Of a DNA stretch of 64,000 bases, positions 17,303 to 26,259 are shown one piece after another. A model generated the notes under the pieces. The model was not told the origin of the DNA and searched no databases. It saw only the letters and a list, made by a program, of their open reading frames with translations. The translations under genes and the position numbers were made by a program. The stretch's first letter is position 1. Each line of letters opens with the position of its first letter. Origin of the DNA: Psychromicrobium lacuslunae (GTDB lineage Bacteria > Actinomycetota > Actinomycetes > Actinomycetales > Micrococcaceae); the NCBI RefSeq assembly GCF_000950575.1, contig NZ_CP011005.1, positions 2,976,001-3,040,000 of the forward strand. The letters run 5' to 3'.

Positions 17303-18109
17303 ATGAAATTGGTGGCCAGCGACATCGACGGCACAATCCTGGCGCATAACGGCAAGATTAGCCCGCGAACCATCGCCGCCTTCCAGGCTTGTGTCGCGGC
17401 CGGCGTCGAAGTGGTTTTTGTCACCGGTCGGCCGCCCCGCTGGCTGGCCCCGGTGCGCGAGCAATTGGGGCATCTGGGCACCGTGATCTGTTCCAACGGT
17501 GCGCTGGTTTATGACCTTGCCACGGAGCAGGTGGTTTCCAGCCAGTGCATTGCTATCCCTGATGTGTTGGCCGCGCGTGCCGCGATCAAGCAATTAGTCC
17601 CCTCGGCGAGTTTTGCTGCTGAAACTCTGGAAGGGCTCTACCTGGAAGAGGATTTTATTGGCGAGAACGCTCCGGAAGCGCTGAAACAGATCGAAGCTCG
17701 GCCTTTAGCTGAATCACTTAGGGCGGAGTGCGGCGTAGTTAAGTTCCTCGCTAAGGTGCAAAACAGTACCGCGGATGAGTTTCTGGCCAAGGTGCGTCCG
17801 GTGGTTTCGCCCTGGGTCGATGCCACCCATTCGGCTCCCGATGTGGCGCTTTTAGAAATGTCGCTACGTGGCGTGAATAAAGCCGCCACGCTGAGTCAGT
17901 TCGCCGCGTCGAAAGGCATTTCAGCAAGTCAGGTGGTTGCCTTTGGCGATATGCCTAACGATATCCAGATGCTCAGTTGGTCCGGTCGAGGCTATGCGAT
18001 GGCAAGCGGGCATCCGGAAGCAAAGCAAGCGGCTAATTTACTGGCACCAGGCATTGAGGACGACGGTGTGGCGCAGGTTCTAGAACAATTACTGCTGGAA
18101 GCTGTCTGA
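17303..18109 (+). CDS. Cof-type HAD hydrolase
   Basis: 268 residues. SDIDGTIL holds the nucleophile and acid Asp pair, VTGRPP is motif II, and VVAFGDMPNDIQML the metal-binding motif IV. The central insert is the C2B cap of Cof-type phosphatases that dephosphorylate sugar phosphates or cofactors. ATG preceded by GAGAAG. The GDPD gene follows 29 nt later on the same strand. Confidence 0.88.
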   Translation: MKLVASDIDGTILAHNGKISPRTIAAFQACVAAGVEVVFVTGRPPRWLAPVREQLGHLGTVICSNGALVYDLATEQVVSSQCIAIPDVLAARAAIKQLVPSASFAAETLEGLYLEEDFIGENAPEALKQIEARPLAESLRAECGVVKFLAKVQNSTADEFLAKVRPVVSPWVDATHSAPDVALLEMSLRGVNKAATLSQFAASKGISASQVVAFGDMPNDIQMLSWSGRGYAMASGHPEAKQAANLLAPGIEDDGVAQVLEQLLLEAV

Positions 18110-18138
18110 GTATCCACGCTGCTTGATACGCTAGCCGC

Positions 18139-18921
18139 GTGAGCACTCATTCCGGCACCGGATATCTGGACTCTGACGTTCCGCTGGCCTTTGCGCACCG
18201 CGGTTTTTCTCCACACGGAACGGCTGTAGAGAATTCTTTACGCTCCTTCAAGGCCGCTATTGATCAGGGCTTCGACTACCTGGAAACCGATCTACGCACT
18301 TCAGCTGACGGGGTCTTACTGGTCTTTCACGATGAGAGCCTTGATCGCGCCACCGATGGCAGTGGCAAAATTTCGGCACACAGCGCTGCGCAGCTTTCTC
18401 ACTTAAAGATTGGTGGCAGCGAACCGATTCCTCGCTTTGAAGATATGGTGCTCGCTTTTCCGGAGGCTCGGATTAATTTCGATGTGAAGGACGGCGCCTC
18501 GGTAGAGCCGCTTATCGAAGTGATCGAAAGACACGCTTTGCATGACCGAATCTGTGTAGCTTCCTTCGCTGACCGGCGACGTCGAGCGGTGTTGCGACGG
18601 CTATCTCGGCGGACCACGAGTTCCGGTGGGATGGCCTCTATTGCCGCTTTTGTCTTATTGGCTGCTTGGTTGCCACGGAAGTTGCTGAGCCGGGTGTTGC
18701 ACGATGTCGACTGCTTGCAATTACCAGTGAATTTCGGGCCTTTTCGGTTGGTGACCGCGAAATCCGTACGGCGAGCCCACCGGCTTGGCTTGAAAATGCA
18801 TGTCTGGACAATTAACGATAAGGCTCAAATGCATGCTCTTTTTGATCTAGGGGTAGACGGTGTGATGACTGATCGGGCCGATCTATTGGCCGAAGTGATG
18901 CGCGAACGAGGCTACTGGTGA
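18139..18921 (+). CDS. Glycerophosphodiester phosphodiesterase
   Basis: 260 residues of the GDPD TIM barrel. FAHRGFSPHGTAVENSLRSF contains the HR and E-N catalytic/metal residues, YLETDLRTSADGVLLVFHDESLDR the second set (ExD, HD). Hydrolyses glycerophosphodiesters to glycerol-3-phosphate and alcohol. No signal peptide, so cytoplasmic. GTG start. The next gene's GTG overlaps its TGA by 4 nt, so translation is coupled. Confidence 0.9.
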   Translation: MSTHSGTGYLDSDVPLAFAHRGFSPHGTAVENSLRSFKAAIDQGFDYLETDLRTSADGVLLVFHDESLDRATDGSGKISAHSAAQLSHLKIGGSEPIPRFEDMVLAFPEARINFDVKDGASVEPLIEVIERHALHDRICVASFADRRRRAVLRRLSRRTTSSGGMASIAAFVLLAAWLPRKLLSRVLHDVDCLQLPVNFGPFRLVTAKSVRRAHRLGLKMHVWTINDKAQMHALFDLGVDGVMTDRADLLAEVMRERGYW

Positions 18922-19559
18922 GTCCGCAGCACGCAATGACGCCGTTGCTCCGGGTTTTCGGCGTCCTGCGTCTGCTGGTCGCGGCGGCGATCTTGCTTGC
19001 GGTGCTCGCGACTTTCGCCGATACCGCCAGCAGATCAGCAATTAACCCGTTCAATTTCTTTGGCTACTTCACCATGCAGAGCAACATCATCATGATGCTG
19101 GTTCTTGTGGGTGCCGGTCTGGCTGCGCTGCGTGGCAGTAAAAGCTCGCGGCTCTGGATGCTCATTCGAGCCAGCGCTACTACTTACATGGTGATCGTTG
19201 GCTTGGTCTATAACACTTTGCTGATCGGCCTCCCGGGCGGGGTCGAGCTGGCCTGGGCGAACGCTATTTTGCATATCGTGGTGCCGGTTTACGTCTTGCT
19301 CGATTGGCTCTGTTGCCCTGATCGGCAGCCATTGGCGTGGCGAGATTTGTGGTTCGTACTGCTCTACCCAGCGCTTTGGTGCACTGTGGTGCTAATCCGC
19401 GGTGCTACTGACGGCTGGGTGCCTTACCCCTTCCTGAACCCCGCAACGGGTTATGGTTCGGTGTTCTTCTTCGTCGCCCTGATTGGAGCCGGCACTATCG
19501 GCATCGGGGCCTTGGCATGGTGGCGGAGTCGGGTAGGGCTTGGGCGAAAGACTGGCTGA
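18918..19559 (+). CDS. Pr6Pr family membrane protein
   Basis: 213 residues, six hydrophobic segments, with the family pattern FNFFGYFTMQSNI in the second segment region and a conserved VPVYVLLDWLCC and DGWVPYPFLNP near the end. Members are multi-pass membrane proteins of unknown function in actinobacteria. Overlaps the GDPD gene by 4 nt (GTGA), suggesting a shared transcript and perhaps a lipid-related role (inference). Confidence 0.78.
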   Translation: MSPQHAMTPLLRVFGVLRLLVAAAILLAVLATFADTASRSAINPFNFFGYFTMQSNIIMMLVLVGAGLAALRGSKSSRLWMLIRASATTYMVIVGLVYNTLLIGLPGGVELAWANAILHIVVPVYVLLDWLCCPDRQPLAWRDLWFVLLYPALWCTVVLIRGATDGWVPYPFLNPATGYGSVFFFVALIGAGTIGIGALAWWRSRVGLGRKTG

Positions 19560-19676
19560 AGATCTTGCTGTCCGTTGCGTGGTTTTCGGGCGCTTCACCA
19601 CTGCTCAGTAGCGAAGATTACCGCACATAGAAGCTGCGGCATCGGCTTTCCTTGGTCGGAATGGCAGGATGGAGAG

Positions 19677-20801
19677 ATGCGTGTTTTGATAGCCCCGGAT
19701 AAGTTCAAAGGAACCCTGAGCGCGGCCCAAGCCGCGGCCGCAATAGCCGAGGGCGCGCTGAGGATTTACCCGGAGGCCGTGACGACCGTGCTGCCGATGG
19801 CTGATGGCGGCGAGGGCACTGTTGAGGCGGCTGTGGCGGCAGGTTTTGAGGAACGCTTGAACGCCGTGGTTGGACCGATTCTGCGGCCGACCGGCGCGGT
19901 CTGGGCGGTCAATGGTGTTAGCGCGGTAATTGAGACGGCGCAAGCAAGCGGTTATCTTCTCGCCGAACCGAGTCCGGAAAATGCGCTGCGGGCTCACAGC
20001 TATGGTTGTGGGCAGTTGATTGCCGCTGCGCTCGACGCCGGGGCCAGCGAAATAGTTTTGGGCCTGGGTGGCTCGGCAATGACCGATGGCGGCACCGGGG
20101 CGTTGCGTGCCCTGGGCTTGAAACTGCTTGATCAACACGGCGCCTTCGTGCCCTTGGGTGGTGGCTCTTTGGCCGAAGTGGTCGCGATTGACGCCAGTGG
20201 CTTAGACCAGCGGTTGGCCACGGTGAAGTTCCGGATTGCCGTAGACGTAGACAACCCGCTCTATGGTCCGCTCGGAGCCGCCCAGGTATTTGCTCCGCAA
20301 AAAGGTGCTGACGCGGATGGTGTCGAGCTTTTGGACGCTGGTCTGCGCAATCTAGCCTCGCTGCTGAGGGAGTCTTTCGGGGTGGACGTGGATGTTCCCG
20401 GAGCCGGTGCAGCGGGCGGCTTCCCGGCATCCTTCCTCGCATTAGCTGGTTCGGGGCTTGCCGAGGTGACGATCGAATCGGGTGTGGAATTGGTCGCAGA
20501 GTTGCTGGGGCTACGGGAGAAGATCGCCGAAGCCGATTTGGTGATTACGGGCGAGGGCAGCGTGGACGAACAGTCGCTAGCCGGAAAGACCCCGATCGGG
20601 GTGGCCCGGGCCGCGCAGGCGCTCGGCGTGCCGGTGGTTTTGGTCGCCGGGCAGTTGAGCGTCGGGCTCGACGTTTTGGGTGAATTAGGAGTGGTGGCCG
20701 CCGCCTCCGCGGCGGAGAGCGCGCGCAGCGAAGAGCTGGCGATGTCAGAGCCGGAGCGCTACCTCCGCCAAGCCACCGAAAACGCCCTCAACGGCATCTA
20801 A
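19677..20801 (+). CDS. glxK: Glycerate kinase (GlxK/GarK type)
   Basis: 374 residues. MRVLIAPDKFKGTLSAAQAA is the diagnostic N-terminus; PMADGGEGT and LGLGGSAMTDGGTGALRALG are the glycine-rich substrate motifs, and VITGEGSVDEQSLAGKTP the C-terminal signature. Converts D-glycerate to 2-phosphoglycerate with ATP. The frame opens earlier (19575), but ATG 19677 after AGGATGGAGAG matches the family's start. Palindromic element 5 begins 20 nt after the stop. Confidence 0.92.
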   Translation: MRVLIAPDKFKGTLSAAQAAAAIAEGALRIYPEAVTTVLPMADGGEGTVEAAVAAGFEERLNAVVGPILRPTGAVWAVNGVSAVIETAQASGYLLAEPSPENALRAHSYGCGQLIAAALDAGASEIVLGLGGSAMTDGGTGALRALGLKLLDQHGAFVPLGGGSLAEVVAIDASGLDQRLATVKFRIAVDVDNPLYGPLGAAQVFAPQKGADADGVELLDAGLRNLASLLRESFGVDVDVPGAGAAGGFPASFLALAGSGLAEVTIESGVELVAELLGLREKIAEADLVITGEGSVDEQSLAGKTPIGVARAAQALGVPVVLVAGQLSVGLDVLGELGVVAAASAAESARSEELAMSEPERYLRQATENALNGI

Positions 20802-20821
20802 GCCACCACCCGGTTTCGCGC

Positions 20822-20878
20822 TGAGTGTGCAGCTCTACATCTTAAAGACGTCTCAAAACGTGTAGATCTGCACACTCG
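20822..20878. repeat. Palindromic intergenic element, copy 5
   Basis: Inverted repeat with 18-bp arms (20822-20839 and 20861-20878), one mismatch and one wobble, 21-nt centre containing CTTTAAGA on the reverse. Lies between the convergent glycerate kinase and uracil permease genes. Its centre is in the opposite orientation to copies 1, 4 and 6. Confidence 0.88.
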
Positions 20879-20918
20879 AGGGCGGAAATGGGCCGATCCG
20901 ATGGTGGAAGTCGGCAGC

Positions 20919-22208
20919 TTAGGCTGGCGGCGTTGAACCGGTGCGGAGCCTGAGTAGGCCACGCATACCGTGGTAGATCAAGAGCGCCGCCGCGGTGCCG
21001 AGCGCGATACCAGCGAACTGCAGCTCGTTACCGCCCACCGACAGCGTCCAGGTGTAGTCGGCGATGCCAATGATCAGCGCAACGGCGGCCGTGGTCAGGT
21101 TTACCGGGTTACCGAAGTCGACCTTGTTCTGCACCCAGATCCGTACCCCGAGCACCCCGATCATGCCGTACAGCATAGTAGCGGCACCGCCCAGCACGCC
21201 GGGCGGTACGGTGGCGATCAGGGCACCAAACTTCGGCGAGAAGCTCAGCAGCAGCGCGGCAATTGCGGCCACCCAATAAGCCGCCGTCGAATAGACCTTG
21301 GTCGCCGCCATGACACCAATGTTCTCGGCATAAGTAGTAGTGCCGGACCCGCCGCCGAAACCGGCTAGCGTGGTGGCCAGCCCATCGGCCATCAGCGCGC
21401 GGCCGGCCAGTGGATCGAGGTCTTCCTTGGTCATCAGGGCCACCGATTTCACGTGGCCGATATTCTCAGCCACCAGCACCAAGACCACCGGGATGAAAAG
21501 CCCGGCCACCGCAAGGTTGAAGGTTGGGGTTTGGAATTGTGGCAGGCCAATCCAGGCTTGCTTATCGATTGCCGAAAAGTCGACCTGACCTTGCAGGATG
21601 GCTACGAGATAGCCGACCACGACGCCGACCAGAATCGAAAGTCGCCCCAGAATGCCGCGGAAGAGTACCGACACCAGAATGATCACCAGCAAGGTGATCA
21701 GCGCGGTGAGCGGTGCCTTATCAAAATTGCTCTTAGCCGAGGGGGCAAGGTTGAGGCCAATTAGGGCCACGATGGTGCCGGTCACCGCCGGTGGCATCAA
21801 ACGGTTGATCCAACTGGCACCAAAGCGTTGCACTACCAAGCCAATCAGGAATAGCACGACGCCGGCCATCACCACGCCACCCAACGCTCCGGCCACGCCG
21901 TACTGAGCCTGGGAGGCCATGATTGGGGCGATAAAGGCGAAGCTGGAACCCAGGTAACTGGGAATCCGACCGGCGGTCAACAGCAGGAACACAATGGTGC
22001 CGATGCCGGAGAAAAACAGCGTGGTGGCTGGCGGCATTCCGGTCAGGATCGGCACCAGGAAGGTGGCGCCGAACATCGCCACCACGTGCTGCAAGCCGAT
22101 GCCAATGGTGCGCGGCCAGCTCAGCCGCTCGTTGGGTGCAACCACTTCACCAGGGGTGATGGTCTTACCGTTGCCGTGAATACTCCAACGAACTCCGACG
22201 TTGCTCAT
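20919..22208 (-). CDS. uraA: Uracil-xanthine permease (NCS2 family)
   Basis: 429 residues, about 14 TM segments. Family motifs: GLQHVVAMFGATFLVPI in TM1, and FGGGSGTTTYAENIGVMAATKV, the NCS2 substrate-site signature of the UraA branch. Imports uracil by proton symport. A first ATG lies at 22223 inside the Shine-Dalgarno; I chose ATG 22208, 8 nt after GGAGG. Monocistronic. Confidence 0.92.
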   Translation of the reverse strand: MSNVGVRWSIHGNGKTITPGEVVAPNERLSWPRTIGIGLQHVVAMFGATFLVPILTGMPPATTLFFSGIGTIVFLLLTAGRIPSYLGSSFAFIAPIMASQAQYGVAGALGGVVMAGVVLFLIGLVVQRFGASWINRLMPPAVTGTIVALIGLNLAPSAKSNFDKAPLTALITLLVIILVSVLFRGILGRLSILVGVVVGYLVAILQGQVDFSAIDKQAWIGLPQFQTPTFNLAVAGLFIPVVLVLVAENIGHVKSVALMTKEDLDPLAGRALMADGLATTLAGFGGGSGTTTYAENIGVMAATKVYSTAAYWVAAIAALLLSFSPKFGALIATVPPGVLGGAATMLYGMIGVLGVRIWVQNKVDFGNPVNLTTAAVALIIGIADYTWTLSVGGNELQFAGIALGTAAALLIYHGMRGLLRLRTGSTPPA

Positions 22209-22350
22209 CGCCGTTTCCTCCATCTCGGGCTTAGCCGTTGAACCTGCTCTGTGCTCAAGGGGCTCAGCTAAGAGTATCGGCTGCTGCTGCTTCGGGTAGT
22301 CTGCGAGATATCAGCATTAAGCCGAGTCTAAAAACCCAAGGAGCTAGAAG

Positions 22351-22707
22351 ATGTCCGGAGCGCTGTTTAGCAACACTCGAACCGGTCCGGCGGGGCTGGT
22401 TTTTATTTCCGGACAAGTGCCGGTTGACGACGCCGGGGAGCTGGTAACCGGCGGCATGACCGAGCAGGCCAACGCGGTCTTTGATCGGCTTGCAGACCGG
22501 CTAGCAGAGCACGGCGGAACGCTTGAGCAGATAGTGAAAATCACCTATTTTTTGACCGATCTGGCCCAGCTTGAGGAATTTCGGCAGGTGCTGCGAAGCC
22601 GCTTAACCGACCCTAAACCGGCGGCCAGCTTAGTCGAAGTCTCTGCCTTGGTGCGTCCGGAATTTTTGCTGGAGATTGAGGCGATCGCGGTGGTTCCCGA
22701 GTCTTAG
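22351..22707 (+). CDS. RidA family protein
   Basis: 118 residues, normal for the YjgF/YER057c/RidA trimer. Landmarks: GLVFISGQVPVDDAGELV, a TEQANAVFDRL helix, VKITYFLTDL and PAASLVEVSALVRPEFLLEIEAIAV. The usual Arg of the active cleft appears in VRPEFLLEIE. RidA deaminates reactive enamine/imine intermediates. AAGGAG precedes the ATG. It sits next to, but convergent with, the GntR regulator. Confidence 0.88.
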   Translation: MSGALFSNTRTGPAGLVFISGQVPVDDAGELVTGGMTEQANAVFDRLADRLAEHGGTLEQIVKITYFLTDLAQLEEFRQVLRSRLTDPKPAASLVEVSALVRPEFLLEIEAIAVVPES

Positions 22708-22732
22708 TCGAGGCCAGACCGTAGCGGCTCAG

Positions 22733-23419
22733 CTAGTCCAAGCCGAGTGCGCCATACAGCTGCTCTCTACTGTCGTCGAGATAGACTCGCATGAGTTCAG
22801 CCGCCCGGCCGGGCTGCCCCGCCAACAGCGTCTCAACGATCAGTCGGTTCCGCGAAATATAGGGCTCTAAAAACGCCCGAGCATCGGCCATGCTGTGGAA
22901 GGCTAGCCGGACTTCGGCCATGAGTTGCCGGGAGGTTTCGGAGATTCGATTGCTGCCGACACTTTCCATCAGAGCCTGATGGAAAGCGAGATTGTCGGTG
23001 GCTACCTCGGTCCAGTCGCCACGAAGAGCCGCACTCTCGGCCCGCTCCACCGCCTGCAACGCCTGCTGCAGCTGAGGATGATCAGCGGGACATTGGGCAA
23101 CCGCTGATACTTCCAAGAACATTCGGGCCGAATAGACCTCGAGCACATCAACCCGGCCCAGCCGCCGAACAAAGACGCCACGGTGCAGCTCGTGATTGAT
23201 CAGCCGTTCGTGGGCCAGTAACCGAAACGCTTCACGCAGTGAGTTCCTGGAGACCTGAAGGGACTCGGCGAGCGCCTCTTCAGCCAATTGGGTGCCGGGA
23301 GGTAAATCGCCCTCAAAAATGCGCTGCTTGAGTACCGCAGCGATCATCTCTCCGGTGCCACTGCGCCGAATATCAGGGCGTTTACGGGCAAATAGCTCGG
23401 TGAAATCAACCTCGGGCAT
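22733..23419 (-). CDS. GntR-family regulator (FadR subfamily, FCD domain)
   Basis: 228 residues. N-terminal winged helix: LKQRIFEGDLPPGTQLAEEALAESLQVSRNSLREAFRLL; C-terminal FCD all-helical ligand domain with the metal-site Asp/His pattern (NLAFHQALMESVGSNRI, YISRNRLIVETL). An upstream in-frame ATG (23446) exists, but ATG 23419 has GGAGG 5-9 nt before it. It is divergent from the DUF969-DUF979-DUF2891 operon and is its likely local regulator; ligand probably a small organic acid (family inference). Confidence 0.88.
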   Translation of the reverse strand: MPEVDFTELFARKRPDIRRSGTGEMIAAVLKQRIFEGDLPPGTQLAEEALAESLQVSRNSLREAFRLLAHERLINHELHRGVFVRRLGRVDVLEVYSARMFLEVSAVAQCPADHPQLQQALQAVERAESAALRGDWTEVATDNLAFHQALMESVGSNRISETSRQLMAEVRLAFHSMADARAFLEPYISRNRLIVETLLAGQPGRAAELMRVYLDDSREQLYGALGLD

Positions 23420-23473
23420 CGCTCCCTCCTTCCACGTTTGCTTCACTGTATCGCAAATTAATTGATTGAAGGA

Positions 23474-23504
23474 TTGTTCAACAACATGTAGTGTGAATCA
23501 CACT
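23474..23504. promoter_or_regulatory. Candidate GntR operators
   Basis: Two small palindromes in the divergent region: TTGTT-C-AACAA (23474-23484) and AGTGTG-AAT-CACACT (23490-23504). The second is a perfect 6-bp-arm dyad, the size range used by FadR-type regulators, and lies just upstream of the GGAGG (23516-23520) serving the DUF969 gene. Assignment is by position only. Confidence 0.5.
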
Positions 23505-23539
23505 TGCGTCCCTTGGGAGGAAATTGCTGTGGATCAATC

Positions 23540-24253
23540 ATGTTCGTGCTGATCGGTGTCGCGCTCGTCATCGTCGGCTTCGCGCTCCGACTCAATGCTC
23601 TCTTGGTGGTGGCCGTCTCCGGCATTGTCACCGCGTTGATCGGTGGGCTCAGCCCGCTGGATATTCTCAACGCGCTGGGCTCCGGTTTCACCAGCGGCAG
23701 ATCGGTGACCATTTTCGTCATCTTGCTGCCGGTGATCGGTCTAATCGAGCGATTCGGACTTCAGCAACAGGCGAAGCGATTGATCGGTAAGCTCGCTAAG
23801 CTCACCGCTGGGCGGATCATCTTCCTCTATCTAGCCATCCGGCAGATCACCATTGCACTGGGACTGCCGATCGGCGGACATCCACAGATGGTGCGGCCGC
23901 TGATCTACCCGATGGCCGAGGGTGCGGCTGAGGCGAAATACGGCAACCTCTCCGAGAAAACCAAAGACAAGATCAAGGGTCACGCCGCAGGTGCGGACAA
24001 TGTTGGAAACTTCTTCGCCGAGGACGTCTTCGTTGCGGTTGGCTCCATCCTGCTGATCACCTCCTTTGTTGACGCGCAATACAAACTGCAATTGGAACCC
24101 ATCCAGCTCGCGCTCTGGGCCATTCCGACGGCGATTATCGCCTTCCTGGTGCACGGCTTCCGGCTGCTTAGACTGGACGGCCAACTTGATCGCTTGGTGA
24201 AGTCCGATGCCGCCATCGGAAGCGTGGCAACCGAAAGCGGGGCGAGCAAATGA
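23540..24253 (+). CDS. DUF969 family membrane protein
   Basis: 237 residues, about five to six TM segments. Recognisable DUF969 stretches: MFVLIGVALVIVGFALRLN, GLPIGGHPQMVRPLIYPMAE and HAAGADNVGNFFAEDVFVAVG. It always travels with DUF979; together they look like a two-part transporter. The frame extends to a TTG at 23504; ATG 23540 matches the family start but the GGAGG is about 20 nt upstream, so the exact start is uncertain. The downstream gene overlaps by 4 nt (ATGA). Confidence 0.85.
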   Translation: MFVLIGVALVIVGFALRLNALLVVAVSGIVTALIGGLSPLDILNALGSGFTSGRSVTIFVILLPVIGLIERFGLQQQAKRLIGKLAKLTAGRIIFLYLAIRQITIALGLPIGGHPQMVRPLIYPMAEGAAEAKYGNLSEKTKDKIKGHAAGADNVGNFFAEDVFVAVGSILLITSFVDAQYKLQLEPIQLALWAIPTAIIAFLVHGFRLLRLDGQLDRLVKSDAAIGSVATESGASK

Positions 24254-25227
24254 TTAACTCAGAGCCGGTTTACTGGCTGATTGGCCTGGTCTTCCTGGTC
24301 TTTGGCGTGCTGATTTTCGCTGATAAGACCAACCCCAAGCGCTACACCTCCGGAGCCTTCTGGTCGCTCATTGGCGCCAGCTTTATTTATGGCACCTGGG
24401 TGGCAGTCAATGCGGTTCCGCCGTGGACGCTGGGCATCGTGGTGCTAGCCATCGTCATCTTAGGTTCCACACCGAAGCTGCTTTTTGCCGGAACTACCCA
24501 AACCACAACCACCGAACAGCGTGAAGCCGGCGCGATCAAATACGGTAATAAACTCTTCATTCCGGCGCTGCTGATTCCGTTGGTCACCATTGCCGTCACG
24601 ATCGCCGCACCCTACCTCACGGTCGCCGGAAAACCGCTGTTGGCCACCGGTAGCGCCACCCTGATTGGCCTCGGCCTGGGAGCGGTGATTGCCGTCGTGG
24701 TCGGCCTGATTCTGCTTCGCCCGGTCCGCCCGGTGACCTCGGTGTATGAAGGCAAGCGACTGTTGGAGACCATCGGTTGGGCGGCGATTTTGCCGCAAAT
24801 GCTTTCGGTTTTGGGCATCCTGTTCACCCAAGCCGGCGTGGGCACAGCGGTAGGCAGCATTATGAAGTCGATTGTGCCGCCGGGAGTATTGATCTTTGCG
24901 GTGATCGCTTACTGCGTGGGGATGGCGCTATTCACCATTCTGATGGGCAACGCCTTCGCCGCGTTCCCCATCATGACCGCGGCCATTGGCTGGCCGCTGC
25001 TGGTCCAGGGCTTCGACGGCAACCCGGCGGTAATCTTCGCAGTCGGTATGCTGGCTGGGTTCTGTGGCACCCTGTGCACGCCGATGGCGGCAAACTTCAA
25101 TATCGTCCCGGCCGCGCTATTGGAGATGAAAAATAAGTACGGCGTGATCACCGCGCAACTACCCACCGCTGGCATTATCTTGGTGGCCAATATTGCGATC
25201 ATGTACTTCTTCGGTTTCCCCAAATAG
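24250..25227 (+). CDS. DUF979 family membrane protein
   Basis: 325 residues, nine or so TM segments; NAFAAFPIMTAAIGWPLLVQ, GFCGTLCTPMAANFNIVPAALLEM and QLPTAGIILVANIAIMYFFG resemble helices of ion-coupled carboxylate/peptide permeases. Partner of the DUF969 protein, translationally coupled to it. Reported neighbourhoods often include peptidases, so an amino-acid or peptide-derived substrate is plausible (recollection, not shown here). Function not established. Confidence 0.85.
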   Translation: MINSEPVYWLIGLVFLVFGVLIFADKTNPKRYTSGAFWSLIGASFIYGTWVAVNAVPPWTLGIVVLAIVILGSTPKLLFAGTTQTTTTEQREAGAIKYGNKLFIPALLIPLVTIAVTIAAPYLTVAGKPLLATGSATLIGLGLGAVIAVVVGLILLRPVRPVTSVYEGKRLLETIGWAAILPQMLSVLGILFTQAGVGTAVGSIMKSIVPPGVLIFAVIAYCVGMALFTILMGNAFAAFPIMTAAIGWPLLVQGFDGNPAVIFAVGMLAGFCGTLCTPMAANFNIVPAALLEMKNKYGVITAQLPTAGIILVANIAIMYFFGFPK

Positions 25228-25248
25228 GCCAGCAAAGAGGAGCGAACA

Positions 25249-26232
25249 ATGAACATTCCAGCCAGCCACGAATTAGCGCCGGTCTACGCAGCAATAGTGC
25301 TTGAGAACCTCTCACAGAGTCATCCCTACCACTTGGTACATATGCTGCGTTCGACTGCGGATCTGCGCTCACCAGCGGAGCTCTATCCGGCCTTCCATAC
25401 CTCCTATGACTGGCATTCCTGTGTGCATATGCACTGGCTCGGGGTTGAACTGCTGCGCTCAGGTCTGGAGTCTGCACCATTGCGGGCGCGTTTGAACGAG
25501 AACCTGACCGAGTCAAAGCTCGAGGTCGAAGCGGCGTACCTCCGAGCCAATTCGATTTTTGAGCGGCCCTATGGTTGGGCCTGGGCGGCCCGGCTGGCGG
25601 CTTCCAGCGAGGCCTTCGGGCGGCAGGGAGACGCCGATGCGCAGCGCTGGAGTAGCGCGCTAGCGCCGCTGACAGAGGCGGTTTTTGGCAATGCCACGCG
25701 GTGGGCCGCAGCGATTAATCACCCGGTGCGGCACGGTGTGCATTCGAACACTGCCTTCGGCCTGAGTCTGCTTTTGACGGCGGCCGAGCAGCTGGGCAGA
25801 ACTGAGGACGCGTCAATGCTCAAGCAAGCGGCATTACGACTATTTGCCGCCGATCAGAATTGGGCTGGCCGTTGGGAGCTGAGCGGTCAAGACTTCCTTT
25901 CCGCGGGGCTAGCCGAGGCGGATTTGCTCTCCCGGGTGCTGCCGGAGACTGAGTTCGCCTCGTGGTTCGCGGCCTTCCTGCCGGAGCCAGCCGACGTCGT
26001 TCAACCAGCCGTGGTGACCGATAAGACGGACGCCCAAATGGTACACCTCGACGGCTTGAATCTCTCCCGGGCGGGGGCGCTGTTCAGAATCTCTACTGCC
26101 TTGCAAGACGCCGGGCTCCGGGAAAGCGCCGAGACCCTGCTGGCCGCCGGCCTGAGCGCTGTTGAAACCGATGAATTCGTCTCCTCGCACTGGCTAGCCT
26201 CATTTGCCTGGGATGCCCTGCTAAGTCGCTGA
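25249..26232 (+). CDS. DUF2891 family protein
   Basis: 327 residues, soluble, all-helical composition. Signature: LYPAFHTSYDWHSCVHMHWLGVELLR (DWHSxVHxHW) near residue 55, and HPVRHGVHSNTAFGLSLLL around residue 160, with His/Asp/Glu residues that could form an active site like alpha/alpha-toroid enzymes. It follows the DUF979 gene after 21 nt with GAGGAG before the ATG, making a three-gene operon. The enzyme activity is unknown; context suggests it processes the transported compound. Confidence 0.82.
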   Translation: MNIPASHELAPVYAAIVLENLSQSHPYHLVHMLRSTADLRSPAELYPAFHTSYDWHSCVHMHWLGVELLRSGLESAPLRARLNENLTESKLEVEAAYLRANSIFERPYGWAWAARLAASSEAFGRQGDADAQRWSSALAPLTEAVFGNATRWAAAINHPVRHGVHSNTAFGLSLLLTAAEQLGRTEDASMLKQAALRLFAADQNWAGRWELSGQDFLSAGLAEADLLSRVLPETEFASWFAAFLPEPADVVQPAVVTDKTDAQMVHLDGLNLSRAGALFRISTALQDAGLRESAETLLAAGLSAVETDEFVSSHWLASFAWDALLSR

Positions 26233-26259
26233 GGTTCTTCTCGGGTGCTGACGCCCCGT

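Noticed and set aside
23504-23539. TTG 23504 as start of the DUF969 gene
   Set aside because: The added residues (MRPLGGNCCGSI) are encoded by the Shine-Dalgarno region itself and do not resemble the family N-terminus.
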